Below, in pieces: positions 1-9,748 of a DNA stretch of 64,000 bases; within the stretch, counting starts at the first letter, position 1, and the number at the start of each line of letters is the position of its first letter. The position numbers and the translations under genes are program-made. Source of the DNA: Diploptera punctata (taxonomy: Eukaryota; Arthropoda; Insecta; Blattodea; Blaberidae). Below the pieces are notes generated by a model. That model was given only the letters and a program-made list of their open reading frames with translations, searched no databases and was not told the origin of the DNA. The stretch covers positions 3,855,501-3,919,500 of the forward strand of contig JASPKZ010007250.1 in NCBI GenBank assembly GCA_030220185.1. Reading direction: 5' to 3'.

Positions 1-464
1 ACAATATTGACACTAGATCACAAGATAGCAGTCTGCTAACAATTCCTCTTCATAGCACTTCCTCCTATTCTACTTCCTTCACAGTAGCCTCTGCCCGCTC
101 CTGGAATCTCCTTCCTCAAGATATCAGGGGTTGCCGCACACTTGGTACCTTTAAGTCACGCTTATACAGTTACCTGTTGTCTAATAATTAATTTTTCTCT
201 ATTTATTTAATTTTATACTATGTCATTAATCTTTTCCTGTTTTTTTTATATATATTGTACATATATATTTAATTCGTTAAATTTAGAGTAAATCAAAATA
301 CATTATAAATATTAATTGTATTGTATTCATAACTTGTAATCGTTTATATTTATAGATATATATTGTAATTTAGATTTAAGACTATTTTTTGTTTGTATTT
401 TTTTAAACCTGGTTGAGTGGTAGACAAGGCCTTAAGGCCTTAACTCTGCCAGGTAAAATAAAGC
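1..464 (+). mobile_element. LINE-K1 (CR1/Jockey-like) 3' end
   Basis: The window opens inside an RT C-terminus. One frame is open from base 3 to a TAA at 189-191 and carries the motifs ARSWNLLPQDIRGCRTL and TFKSRLYSYLL, which match the 'WNSLP..IR...SL..FK..L..YLL' end common to CR1/Jockey-like LINE reverse transcriptases. A ~270-bp AT-rich 3' UTR follows, then a conserved tail block 'GGTTGAGTGG', a palindromic 'aaggccttaaggcctt', 'ctctgccagg' and 'aataaag', ending in (ATT)n. The same tail block occurs at 4.4, 46.4, 52.4, 54.8 and (diverged) 10.4 and 60.5 kb. The element is cut by the window edge. Confidence 0.8.

Positions 465-524
<60 letters not shown>
465..524. repeat. (ATT)n microsatellite, LINE-K1 tail
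   Basis: About 20 uninterrupted ATT units directly follow the LINE-K1 'aataaag' terminus, so this is read as the element's 3' tail rather than an independent locus. Confidence 0.95.
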
Positions 525-525
<1 letters not shown>

Positions 526-749
526 CCGTTTTCCCACAACACACGTCTCTCTGACACCTACTGCTTGTCACAATAAGGGCTCGATGTGACGACCACCTAC
601 ATCGACACAGATACGGTACCTCCATACCACGTTCTGTTACTCACGATCAACAATCCTTGGTCCTGTAAACATCCGCCTAAGCCATTTCCCGACCAGTAGG
701 TCTTCCTCGGATGCCACAGGAGTGTCGTAAAATAAGGATTTTAACTACC
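525..749. other. Unassigned spacer
   Basis: Unique-looking sequence, locally more GC-rich than its surroundings. I see no RT or transposase motif, no tRNA-like box and no clear copy elsewhere in the window. Confidence 0.4.
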
Positions 750-1058
750 CCACATATAGTAGTCTACCTGAGTCAAAATTTAAGACACTGCGCTACAAGT
801 CGGAAGGTCGAGGGTTCAAATCCCGGTGGGGTCAGGATTTTTAAACTGACCAAAACCTTCTTGCGGCGCTATGACCCTGGGGTCGACTCAGCCTCTAACG
901 GAAATGAGTACCAGACGCTTGTTCTGGGAGTAAAGGCAGCCGTCACGCAGGGCTGACAACAAGTGCTGATTCGCTAGAAAAAGTTGGAGCCTTAACCACC
1001 TACTACCCCAAGGATCTCCCGAGGCCTGTAGTGGGATTACTGTACTTTACTTTATAGT
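750..1058 (+). mobile_element. SINE-4, tRNA-derived
   Basis: A tRNA-like head has a good B box (GGTTCAAATCC, ~815-825) flanked by 'gtcgagg' and 'cggtggggtc'. The body runs through 'accctggggtcgactc' and 'ggcagccgtcacgcaggg' to a TTTA-rich end. A better preserved minus-strand copy lies at 41203-41513. The 5' part and A box are degenerate here, so the left limit is approximate. Confidence 0.7.
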
Positions 1059-1245
1059 CCGTCGCCGTGGCGTAGTCAGTGGAGTCCCTACCTTCCACTC
1101 CGGCAACCCGGGTTCGATTCCCGGCGGGGTAGGGGATTTTTAATCTCCACCTTGGGTCTGGGTATGTGTCTTGTCCGTGTGTCTATGTGTAAGAATAACA
1201 GAAAGTTAACAAAAAGGTAAAACAAGAAGGAAAACAGTGTAAATG
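1059..1245 (+). mobile_element. SINE-3, tRNA-derived
   Basis: The head contains A-box-like TGGCGTAGTC and B box GGTTCGATTCC, spaced as in a tRNA gene, then 'cggcggggtagggg'. The short body ('gatttttaatctccacc', 'gtgtcttgt', 'aacagaaagttaac') ends A-rich. It follows SINE-4 directly, so the two are tandem insertions. The second copy, at 19729-19938, is ~90% identical by eye. Confidence 0.75.
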
Positions 1246-1341
1246 AAAAGAGAAAAAATCAGAGATCGTGCAGGGTCTTTGGGGCCGAAAATGCGGGAGA
1301 GTTCAACGTGCGTTGTGGTATTTTGTGTGTAGAGGGAAAAT

Positions 1342-1438
1342 GAAACGTTTCCGGACATGAGTTCCTATGCTGAACGTAACAGTCTTGGACCCCACTACAC
1401 ATCCTCAGAGTCTGTAATGGGAATTTAGTTACACCCTG
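1342..1438. repeat. Right terminus of a CAGGGTG (mariner-like) element
   Basis: Read from the right, the end is CAGGGTGTAACTAAATTCCC..., flanked outside by TA. The subterminal block 'cgtttccggacatgagttcc' is the complement of the ATGTCCGGAAACG block found in the other CAGGGTG elements at 13.2, 22.9 and 49.6 kb. No matching left terminus was found nearby, so the element is truncated. Confidence 0.55.
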
Positions 1439-1439
1439 T

Positions 1440-2248
1440 ATAACGTAGACAAGCATTATGAACTCGTAGCAGTCTTTAAATACATACTGTAGTACAGATA
1501 TTTTTGGAGCAATAACTTGTTTGATGTGCTTAAGGTGGAAAGCAATCCACAATCCTTAATAAAAGTGTACACAGGAGGAAAAGGGCTGACTGGGTAATAT
1601 AACATAGGCAGGAGCTCAAGCCAAGACATATTAAATTCCATTATTATTAAACTAGGTTGAAACCCGCGGCCTTTTATTGTCTCCACGACTTCCTGCTTGT
1701 GCAAGATTTTACTCGAGGAGAAAATCCCAGATCCACGTGAACAACGTGACAGGAAGTTACGTGTACCTCGACCTGTGCCATTAATAAAATCTACTTCCGG
1801 ACTAAATTCTTCTTTTTTTTTCACAACTTACAAAACGACTAGACAAATTAATTTCTAAGAAATCACGTCAAAATAAGTCGTAAATTGTTTTCTTTCAGGT
1901 TCTCGTGTGGTTTGTTGCTCAAGTAATTGCCTGACTTGTCTGTGGAACGAGATGGAACAACAAACTTTATTTAATGGAACAATAAAACCTTGTTAAACCG
2001 ATTACAGGAGTTACCTTCTAAATCACCCGACACAAATCATCACCTGGACATTGTGCACCAATAAATAAATGTTTTCGCCACATTTTTGTTTTATTCTGAA
2101 GCACAATGCTGCAAGAGTTTTCATTTTTTCATAATTCACGACCGAAGTCTAGAAACGTGAATTAATTGGTATTTTAAAAGATCATCATCATTATCATCAT
2201 GGATTAGATTTTAGGGTCTGCTTCCGATGTCATGTTAGAATTTGTCTG
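1440..2248. other. Unassigned AT-rich stretch
   Basis: Only short unconvincing open frames. No motif, tRNA box or in-window copy was recognised. Confidence 0.4.
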
Positions 2249-2249
2249 T

Positions 2250-2736
2250 GCATTTTTACTGGGTCTTCCTATTTTTTTTTTATTTTCAGCATAATTCACG
2301 ATCAGAGTGTAGGAACGGGAATTAACGATTATATCTGGTTCCCTATGTGACACGAATGGGGAATGAAACACGTGCATCGAAGCTTCTTGTAGGAAAACCA
2401 GACGGAAAACGCCCAGTTGGTAGACCAAGAATGAGATGGGAGAATAACTTTAACTATAATTTGAGGGAAGTAGATTATACAGGGGATGATTGGAAAACAT
2501 TAGCTCAGGATCGGGATGTATGGAGAACTTATGTCCGTGCGGCCATGAACCTACGGGTTCGATAGTGCCAGTGAGTTAGTTATATTGTTCCCTATAAAGA
2601 TCATGTAGCTCATTACAAAAATCGCTCTATCGGCAAATTTTTTGTTTTGTTTTCGCAACAAAACTCATTATATGTTGTTGTGTAATGTGGGTACGGTAGC
2701 GTTTGGTTGGTTCAAAAGGATACATATGTATAGGTT
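2250..2736 (+). repeat. Direct repeat unit A1, contains LINE-A 3' end
   Basis: Matches 3500-3981 almost base for base, from 'ttttactgggtcttc' to 'ggatacatatgtatagg'. It comprises a leader, the LINE-A C-terminus, and a common 3' flank that includes 'tttttgttttgttttcgc'. The two units flank LINE-B (2766-3490), giving an A-B-A arrangement with ~1.25-kb spacing. Confidence 0.85.
2347..2565 (+). mobile_element. LINE-A RT C-terminal fragment (open)
   Basis: A 72-codon open frame shows the LINE-A C-terminal landmarks VTRMGNE, LLVGKPDGKRPVGRPRMRW, LREVDYTGDDWKTLAQDR and AAMNLRVR, then TAG. In the family this is the RT tail downstream of the thumb. Only this tail is present, so it is a 5'-truncated dead copy despite being open. 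Confidence 0.85.
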
Positions 2737-2776
2737 AATAGGGTGTTTAAAAAAATAGAAAATTAAACACCCTATT
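2737..2776. repeat. Perfect 14-bp stem-loop at repeat/LINE-B junction
   Basis: Arms AATAGGGTGTTTAA (2737-2750) and TTAAACACCCTATT (2763-2776) are perfect complements around a 12-nt A-rich loop. The hairpin lies exactly where direct-repeat unit A1 ends and LINE-B begins. Confidence 0.9.
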
Positions 2777-3490
2777 GTTTGCAGATGACCAACATAATAC
2801 CAAATTCCGAAGATAATCTACAGAAAGGTCTGTATGAACTTAACAAAATTACAGAAGAATATGGATTAAAGATATCTACAGAAAAGACAAAAATTATGGC
2901 ATTTCAAGGTGTAGATCCTGTCAGAAGTAAAATTGTACTGGACAATACAATTTTGGAGCAGGTGAATAATTTTACATATCTAGGATGCAATATCTCATAT
3001 GAAGAAGAAAAGGATGTAAATGCAAAAATATCTAAATTTGAAGAATTTTAGGGTTAATAAATTCTATCTTCAAGCCACAGTTAGTCCAAAAGCATTCAAG
3101 ACTGAAAGTGTATAAAACACTGGCTCTTCCAACTCTTTTGTATGGTAGCGAAGTATGGACGTTGAAACAGAAGAATATACACAGACTTAGATCTGCTGAA
3201 ATGAGATATCTTCGGAGGACTGCAGGATACACACTACTAGATAAAAAAAAAATGAAGACATCTTAGAAGAATTACACATGGAATCTTTAGAAAACAAAAT
3301 TTCTGATTATAAGTCAAGATGGATACAACATGTTCATCGAATGGAAGATCACAGAATACCCAAACAAATGTTAAGATATCAACCTGCAGGAAGAAGAAGA
3401 CCAGGACGTCCACTCAAAAGACTTTTGGATGGTGTTTCTCTTGAGGCCGAAACAGGTCAACAAATGGCCTAAATTCGTGAATGTACTATG
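2766..3490 (+). mobile_element. LINE-B RT fragment (palm to C-terminus, broken)
   Basis: Starts at an RT catalytic-box remnant (LLFADDQ, 2769-2790), then a +1 frameshift to SEDNLQKG...ISTEKTKIMAFQG, NNFTYLGC, a stop near 3049, then LPTLLYGSEVWTLKQK, SAEMRYLRRTAGYTLLD, another shift near 3250, and WIQHVHRMEDHRIPKQML with GRRRPGRPLKRL. The order ADD box, YLG, YGSEVWT, EMRYLRR, GRP is that of a non-LTR RT palm/thumb and tail. Several frameshifts make it a pseudogene. Confidence 0.85.
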
Positions 3491-3499
3491 ATGATGATC

Positions 3500-3981
3500 T
3501 TTTACTGGGTCTTCTTAAACTTTTAATTTCAGCATAATTCACGATCAGAGTGTAGGAACGGGAATTAACTATTATATCTGGTTCCCTATGTGGCTCGAAT
3601 GGGGAATGAAACACGTGCATGGAAGCTTCTTGTAGGAAAACCAGAAGGAAAACGCCCAGTTGGTAGACCAAGAATGAGGTGGTAGGATAACTTTAACTAT
3701 GATTTGAGGGAAGTAGATTATACAGGGGATAATTGGAAAACATTAGCTCAGGATAGGGATGTATGGAGAACTTATGTCCGTGCGGCCATGAACCTATGGG
3801 TTCGATAGTGCCAGTGAGTTAGTTATCTGTTTCCCTATAAAGATCATGTAGCTCATTACAAAAATCGCTCTAGCGGCAAATTTTTTGTTTTGTTTTCGCA
3901 ACAAAACTCATTACATGTTGTTGTGTAATGTGGGTACGGTAGCGTTTGGTTGGTTCAAAAGGATACATATGTATAGGTCAC
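3500..3981 (+). repeat. Direct repeat unit A2, contains LINE-A 3' end
   Basis: Second copy of the 2250-2736 unit. It shares both the LINE-A tail and the non-coding 3' flank, so the duplication involved more than the LINE itself. It ends at 'gtataggt', where unit A1 runs into the stem-loop. Confidence 0.85.
3599..3808 (+). mobile_element. LINE-A RT C-terminal fragment (stop-interrupted)
   Basis: Same 70-codon tail as the 2347-2565 copy (MGNETRAWKLLVGKPEG, GRPRMRW, LREVDY, AAMNLWVR). A single TAG at 3683-3685 replaces the Glu of the RWENN motif. The rest is in frame to TAG at 3806-3808. Confidence 0.85.
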
Positions 3982-4358
3982 ACAACACCACATTAGGACC
4001 AGCAGCATAAACCATCATACTGGATATTGTAGCGAAGAGTGACCTGCTGAAGATGGAACGCATGTTCTGAAAGGCATACAGGCATAAATAATACATATTT
4101 TATAAGTTGAGGACGACGGATCTTACCTAAGAAGGTATATTTTAATTTATTTTATTTTATAATTCTGTAGATTTGAAGATTAAATATGGTGTGATAGGTA
4201 AATATGGTGATTTTGGTTACGTTGAAATCTCGAAGTCTTGAAGAATTAAAAGACGAAGTTGTAACAGAAACAAAGTGATATTTATTATTCAACTATATGT
4301 GCGTCTCTTCTGGACCACACATAAAAATACAAAAAGCCAAGATTCTTCCCAAAGAAGG

Positions 4359-4363
<5 letters not shown>
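3982..4363. other. Unassigned AT-rich stretch
   Basis: No motif recognised and no RNA-like fold seen. It lies between repeat A2 and an inverted LINE-K1. Confidence 0.4.

Positions 4364-4423
<60 letters not shown>
4364..4423. repeat. (AAT)n microsatellite, LINE-K1 tail
   Basis: About 20 AAT units form the 3' tail of the inverted LINE-K1 copy. Confidence 0.95.
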
Positions 4424-4426
<3 letters not shown>

Positions 4427-4612
4427 TATTTATTCTGGCAGAGTTAAGGCCATAAGGCCCTCTCTTCCACTCAACCAGCACAAATACAAATAAATATTCG
4501 ACAAATATAGATATACACTATACTAATTATAAACAGTTAAAGATACAATAAATGTAGCAATGTAAATGTCATGTACAAACAACATTTTATAGGGTAATAA
4601 CAATAATGATAC

Positions 4613-4613
4613 G

Positions 4614-4663
<50 letters not shown>
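4613..4663. repeat. (AAT)n microsatellite inside LINE-K1 3' UTR
   Basis: About 16 AAT units. The orthologous position in the 52.2-kb copy also holds AAT/ATT repeats, so the tract predates the two insertions. Confidence 0.9.
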
Positions 4664-4664
<1 letters not shown>

Positions 4665-4919
4665 TAAATATGATACATTATACGGGAAACACCAAATAAT
4701 ATATATATATATCTTACACTGGATAATAATGAAGTCGAGTTTAGAGCAAATATAAATTTAGATTTCTTTTAAAAGATGCCAATGTCCGGCAGGCCCTTAT
4801 TTCTTGTGGTAGGGAATTCCAATTTGCGGGAGAAGTGGCACGTGTTGGAAGTGGGTATATGACATGGAGTGATGTGATGTCTTATGTTGCGGTATATATA
4901 TATATATTGCTGTTTTTGT

Positions 4920-5075
4920 TTATTTTTCTTTACACTAGTACCAATTATTACTTTATTGTAACGGACTGTCAACAGCACGTACGGCTTACTGCCCGTGCGA
5001 CCCATATTTGTAAATAATATTGTAAATATCTTACTTTTTTGTCTAATAAAGTCCTACTACTACTACTATATATAT
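4920..5075 (+). mobile_element. Possible LINE 3' end with (TAC)n tail
   Basis: 'gtctaataaagtcc' is followed by (TAC)4 and a short AT run, the polyA-signal-plus-microsatellite architecture of the other LINE 3' ends here. No coding motif remains upstream. Confidence 0.3.
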
Positions 5076-5364
5076 ATTAGCCTCTTCGAAGTCACCGCCT
5101 CTTCACAAAACTTAGAGGCAGATTTAATTATTTTCGTCATCATTTGAGTGAACGGACATTTCCTTAAACTAGAGAATTAACAGATGTATTGTATGTAGTC
5201 ACCGTCTTCCGACATGTGTTGGGATGACCACTTCTGCCTTGTTAACTTAACCCGTCCCAAATAGTAGGCGAAACCTGTTACATAATTTCTGAGAGTTTAA
5301 ACTCTATCCTATAGTCTAATCACTCTTTTGTATAACACATGTTTTACATTACAATGTCAATGAA

Positions 5365-5545
5365 ATAAAACGATGAAGGTACTCCCCAAAATTCTGTGAA
5401 ATCAGAGGATTAGGACTAGGGTTTACCTGAAGAACAAAATTTAAAGTCAGTGTATCGAGCACTATATTTGTTTCTTCGAAACGAAGCTAGACAGGAGCTT
5501 ATATGAAATTTAATGAACATGAGAAAGAATATATTCCATAATCTG
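5365..5545 (+). repeat. Direct repeat R, copy 1
   Basis: 'actccccaaaattctgtgaa', 'tttacctgaagaa', 'cactatatttgttt' and 'cgaaacgaagctaga' recur in the same order at 6190-6375. The two R copies bracket X copy 1. Confidence 0.75.
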
Positions 5546-5547
5546 AT

Positions 5548-6110
5548 AACACTGGTCAACATGATTTTTGTCTCATGAGTACCAATAGTTGTACTTAATG
5601 CATTTTTTATCGTGTTTTCAAATATTTATTCGGAATTTCTCCATTACCCACAGTTTTTTTTATTTCAATTTCAATTAATGTATATATTAATTATTTTTTA
5701 ATAAACCTAGATTTCTTCCCGGAAAATATTGGCGCAGTGAGCGATGAGCACGGGGAACACTTTCATCAGGAGATTTCAGCTATGGAAAAGAGATATCAAG
5801 GCAAATGGAATACTAATATGCTGGCCGATTATTGCTGGACCATCAAGAGGGATGCTCCACAGGCAAAATATAGCAGAAAATCGTCATTTCTTACTTACTA
5901 GGTGAGTCCGAATGTTCGAATATTGTGTAGTTACGAAGGTAGAAAATATTAAAGTGTTTGAAATTATAAATGCGGAAACCTTGCGTGATGGAGATACACC
6001 GATGTCATATTTGAACTTAGGAAAAAAAATATTATGAGAGTCACATATTTTACTTTCTGAGACAAAAACAAAAGTTTTTGTTTTGTTGCTCAGTGTTGTT
6101 ATAACTGGTT
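5548..6110 (+). repeat. Interspersed repeat X, copy 1
   Basis: About 560 bp, repeated at 7843-8395. The left end is CACTGGTCAACATG...TTTTTGTCTCA. The right end, inverted, reads CACTGAGCAACA...TTTTTGTCTCAG, so the termini form an imperfect TIR. Internally conserved blocks include 'gagcgatgagcacggggaac' and 'ggaccatcaagagggatgct'. No open frame survives, so the class is unknown; a non-autonomous DNA element is most likely. Confidence 0.7.
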
Positions 6111-6190
6111 TCCTATTAAGATCATGAAAATCATTAAAAAAATCGCTCTAGTGGCAGATGTTTTCGCAACGAAACTCATTATATGGCAAC
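6110..6190 (+). repeat. Fragment of LINE-A 3' flank block
   Basis: 'cctattaagatcatgaaaat', 'aaatcgctct' and 'ttttcgcaacgaaactcatt' match the non-coding block that follows the LINE-A stops at 2.57-2.68 and 3.81-3.92 kb, but without the coding part. Confidence 0.55.
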
Positions 6191-6375
6191 GAAACAAAAC
6201 GACGAAGCTACTCCCCAAAATTCGGTGAAAGCAGAACATTAGGACTTCGGTTTACCTGAAGAATAACATTTAAAATCAGTCTATCGACCACTATATTTGT
6301 TTTCGAAACGAAGCTAGATAGGAGATTATATAAAATTTAATTAACATAAGAAAGAAATATTCTATAATCTGAAAA
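6190..6375 (+). repeat. Direct repeat R, copy 2
   Basis: Diverged copy of 5365-5545 with the same block order. Confidence 0.7.
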
Positions 6376-6621
6376 TTTCAACTTTAGGAATTCGCTTAAT
6401 TTACGCAGTTTCTACGTACGGACTTGTGTTATGACTAGAGTCCGCATTTTTATGTACTAAAAGGTAAAATTACAACATAGTATGATGAGAAGTTAGACTT
6501 ACGACTATGAATTATTTTGGTTCTACATACAAACAGTTGAATAGTATTATGAGAAGTAAGACTTCTGTCCTTTATCTTGGTTTCACACACAGACATATAC
6601 TATCTGTGTTGCAATATTATC

Positions 6622-7210
6622 TTTTTGCGCGATAGTGCGTTTTGTCGTACTTTCAGCAATGGCGACCATGATTGAACCTTCAACTTCATACATTTCGGGG
6701 TTGCCAACCTAAATAACTATATTGTAATATTACATATTGCAAACCACGTGCGGGAAGTAAAACCACTGCCCTTTATGCATACTACGTGTAATGTATACAC
6801 AAAAATATATCCAAAAGGTAGTGTTAATATACATTATACGAAACAAATCACTGCATTCTAAATGAACTGAGCTTTATTTAAAAGAAAAATAAAACAATAA
6901 ATATGTACTTGCTGCCATTTTATCACTGATTGGTGTCATGGGCTGCTGTAGTCTTAACTAAAAAACATTGCCCACACTATTAACGTTAGTCAGTTGTTTA
7001 TAATGAACGCAAATATTTCCAACAAAGATGTTATTATTTTCCTATTACTTATTATTTTGAAAACACCATTGCGAAAAAAATAACGTACAACGCACGTTTG
7101 TGAAGTGTTTTACAGAATCTTGGAAATTAAAAACCTCGCTTTTTCTTGGGTTTTAAACATTTTCCTCGCTTCTGAAAAAACCACTTCCCCACCTCGCATC
7201 GTAATACGGT
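6622..7210 (+). repeat. Interspersed repeat Y, uninterrupted copy
   Basis: Begins TTTTGCGCGATAGTGCGTTT and ends near 'cctcgcatcgtaata'. Two other copies, at 39768-40631 (minus) and 50375-51487 (plus), contain SINE insertions that are absent here, so this copy supplies the empty sites. An internal 'cattgcgaaaaaaataacgt' segment is a partial inverted match to the left end. No coding motif, class unknown. Confidence 0.8.
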
Positions 7211-7775
7211 ATACTATTTGTGCCGAAATTAACAGGGAATACTACATTTTTCTGGTAAGAAAAACCCTAAAAATCTGTTAAATCTATAATAGAAAAAAAC
7301 AAGAGGATGAAGGCTGTACCTTGTGCACGCGAGTTAGTTTCATCCATGCTGAAATCTTGTTAGTGTGAAGTTATAGCATTCCTGGAGATTTGGGTAGGTG
7401 AAGGCTGACACGCAAACCAGTGGACACACGCCAAGATCATGTGTCAACACAAATTTCCCACACTGTTAACATACTGTACGTTGTAATCTAAGCCCACTTT
7501 ACACATTCACAATTCATATACATAATACTTATTTACCGTAGTTCACATTATAACGAATTTGATATGTTTACCTTATTAAAATGAGTGTAGAAAAAATCAA
7601 CTATTACAGATCTCAAACACTTTGCCACAAGAAAATTTTCCCAACATTAGTTCGAAAAAAAGATATTTTATAACAATTAAAAATAGACTCAGCAGAAGAA
7701 AAACTCAACAGGTATATATTAAACTGGCTACACCAAAAGTCACTTCCCATTACATACTATTTACAGTATTCAGAC
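7211..7775. other. Unassigned AT-rich stretch
   Basis: No motif or in-window copy recognised. Confidence 0.35.
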
Positions 7776-7777
7776 TT

Positions 7778-7838
7778 CGTGAGTCGTGAATTTATCGATA
7801 ATTAGGAAATCACTCGTGGCATTACTTATGATAATACT
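7778..7838 (+). mobile_element. H family (Helentron-like) 3' terminus fragment
   Basis: 'cttcgtgagtcgtgaattta', 'tcgataatt', 'ggaaatcactcgtggcatta' and 'cttatgataat' form the 3' terminal half stem of the H family. X copy 2 starts immediately afterwards. Confidence 0.65.
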
Positions 7839-7842
7839 GGTC

Positions 7843-8395
7843 AGCATGATTTTTGTCTCATGAGTACCAATAGTTGTACTTAATGCAGTTATTTTATTGT
7901 GTTTTCAAATATGTATTCGGAATTTCTCAATCAGCCACATTTTTTTTTTATTTCAATTTCAATTAATGGATTTAAATAATTATTTTTTAATAAACTTTTT
8001 CGTCCATTTGTCCATTGTAAAAAGTGAGCGATGAGCACGGGGAACACTTTCATCAGACGATTCCAGCTATGGAAAAGAGATATTAAGGCAAATGGAATCA
8101 TAATATGCTGGCCGATTAATGTTGGACCATCAAGAGGGATGCTCCACAGGTGAAATATAGGAGAAAATCGTCGTTTCTACTTTCTAGGTGAGTCCGAATG
8201 TTCGAATATTGTGTAGTTACGAATGTAAAAAAATATTAAAGTGTTTGAAATTATGAATTCCTGTCTCTCGGAAAACTTCCGTAATGGAGAAAAACCGATA
8301 TTATATTTGAATTCAGGAGAAAAAATACTATCAGAATCACACATTTTTCTTTCTGAGACAAAAAAAAAAGTTTTATTTTTTGTTGCTCAGTGTAA
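7843..8395 (+). repeat. Interspersed repeat X, copy 2
   Basis: Second copy of the 5548-6110 element, with the same TIR-like ends and the same internal 'gatgagcacggggaacactt' block. Its left end abuts the H terminus, so the flanks of the two X copies differ, as expected for separate insertions. Confidence 0.7.
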
Positions 8396-9259
8396 TTGGT
8401 ACTCTTAGAGCGCTAGTACCCTCGTACAGGCATTGCCGAACTCACTACCGATAATTACATGTAGGCCTAATTCATTTCCTTATTATAGTTTATACTGTTT
8501 AACGGTAACTTTATCATTCTATTTTTTTAAGTCCTATAAAGTGCTTGTTTAATTTATTGATCTGCTGTTATAACATTCAGTGACGCTTTAATTCGTAGAA
8601 ACCTATACTTTATATTCTAACAAAACACTCTATCAAAACATAAAATACAGATGCATCAAAACGAAAAATACACTTTTAATAATGATTTCGATAACTACAT
8701 AAATAAACTTTCCTTGACTTTTCTGGAAGTATTTTAATACTTGTATCTTGGGCTGCTTTTAATTTCTTCCTGGTGAAGTGTGAAAATCAGATTCTCCGCT
8801 CATTTTTACTTTAAATCACGTACGAAACTAGCACCCAAAATTGCATAATATATCAACAATGCTTGTTGATTGATCGTGTTTTTTCCCTCCAAAGCTCACT
8901 TTTTTCTTTCTATAAAAGATATCGTTTCCGCAATAAATAAATTTCATTAAATATACTAAATATACAACATATACTAAGATACTCTGAACATAGATAAAAT
9001 ATTGGGTCACCAAATTATGGACCACCAGAGAATATTAGCTACAATTAACCTACATACAGTCTAGCATGTGTCAGTTAATGGAGTTCAAAATCCCTTATGG
9101 CGAGACAGTAAACATTCTACGAGTATTTATTCCTAAATTGGACTACTCAAAAATGAACCATAAAGCAAAACAGTCTTCTCAATAATACATTCATTAAATC
9201 GCGAAAGAAATTGTTTGCCTTTCGCTCTCAGGAAAATTTTAGTAGAAACACTAGCAATC
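8396..9259. other. Unassigned AT-rich stretch
   Basis: No feature supported. Short open frames lack any recognisable motif. Confidence 0.35.
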
Positions 9260-9703
9260 CCCCCATTTTGATTAGTGTTATACTCTTTTTATAGACTTCA
9301 ATACTATTTTCACGCAAATACTTTAACGTGTTCATAATTCCTGCGCACGTTTTATTTGCGGTATTCGCAAATTTAACCATGTTACACCATCCCTGGAACA
9401 ATTATCGCGGCTTCGTCTAAGAGATCGAAGGACTGTCCATTCCCTATCCCTTCTCTATAAAATAATTCACACATCATCGCCTAATTATTTACTACGCCGC
9501 TTCAATAGACTTATCCGATACACATCCTTGACACTCGATCCCATCATCACATTGTCCTTTATATCCCTCCTCATCACACTGTGTATTATTCATTATCTTT
9601 TACAGTCTCACTTGCCAAAACATGGAATTCCCTTCCGCGCTATGTCAGAGACTGTCAAACTATAACATTGTTCAAAAATAAACTAAATAATTATTTAATA
9701 TTA

Positions 9704-9748
<45 letters not shown>

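Larger units (their letters stand above)
4364..4905 (-). mobile_element. LINE-K1 3' end, inverted
   Basis: On the minus strand the RT C-terminus reads through KLEFPTTRNKGLPDIGIF, a diverged form of the WNSLPQDIRGCRTLASF motif, ~4881 to 4757. A 3' UTR and the tail block follow: 'ctggttgagtggaagagagg' and 'cttatggccttaactctgcc', then 'aataaataaagt'. It ends in (ATT)n, which reads as (AAT)n at 4364-4423 on the plus strand. It closely matches 51869-52530 on the plus strand, so the two are one subfamily. A second (AAT)n at 4613-4663 lies inside the 3' UTR and also occurs in the sister copy. Confidence 0.8.

Noticed and set aside
711..956. 81-codon open frame as a gene
   Set aside because: It covers the tRNA-like head and body of SINE-4.
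7778..7838. H terminus as half of a TIR of repeat X
   Set aside because: The same sequence occurs at H ends without X (35.2, 38.5, 53.6, 58.3 kb), and X copy 1 lacks it, so the adjacency is incidental.
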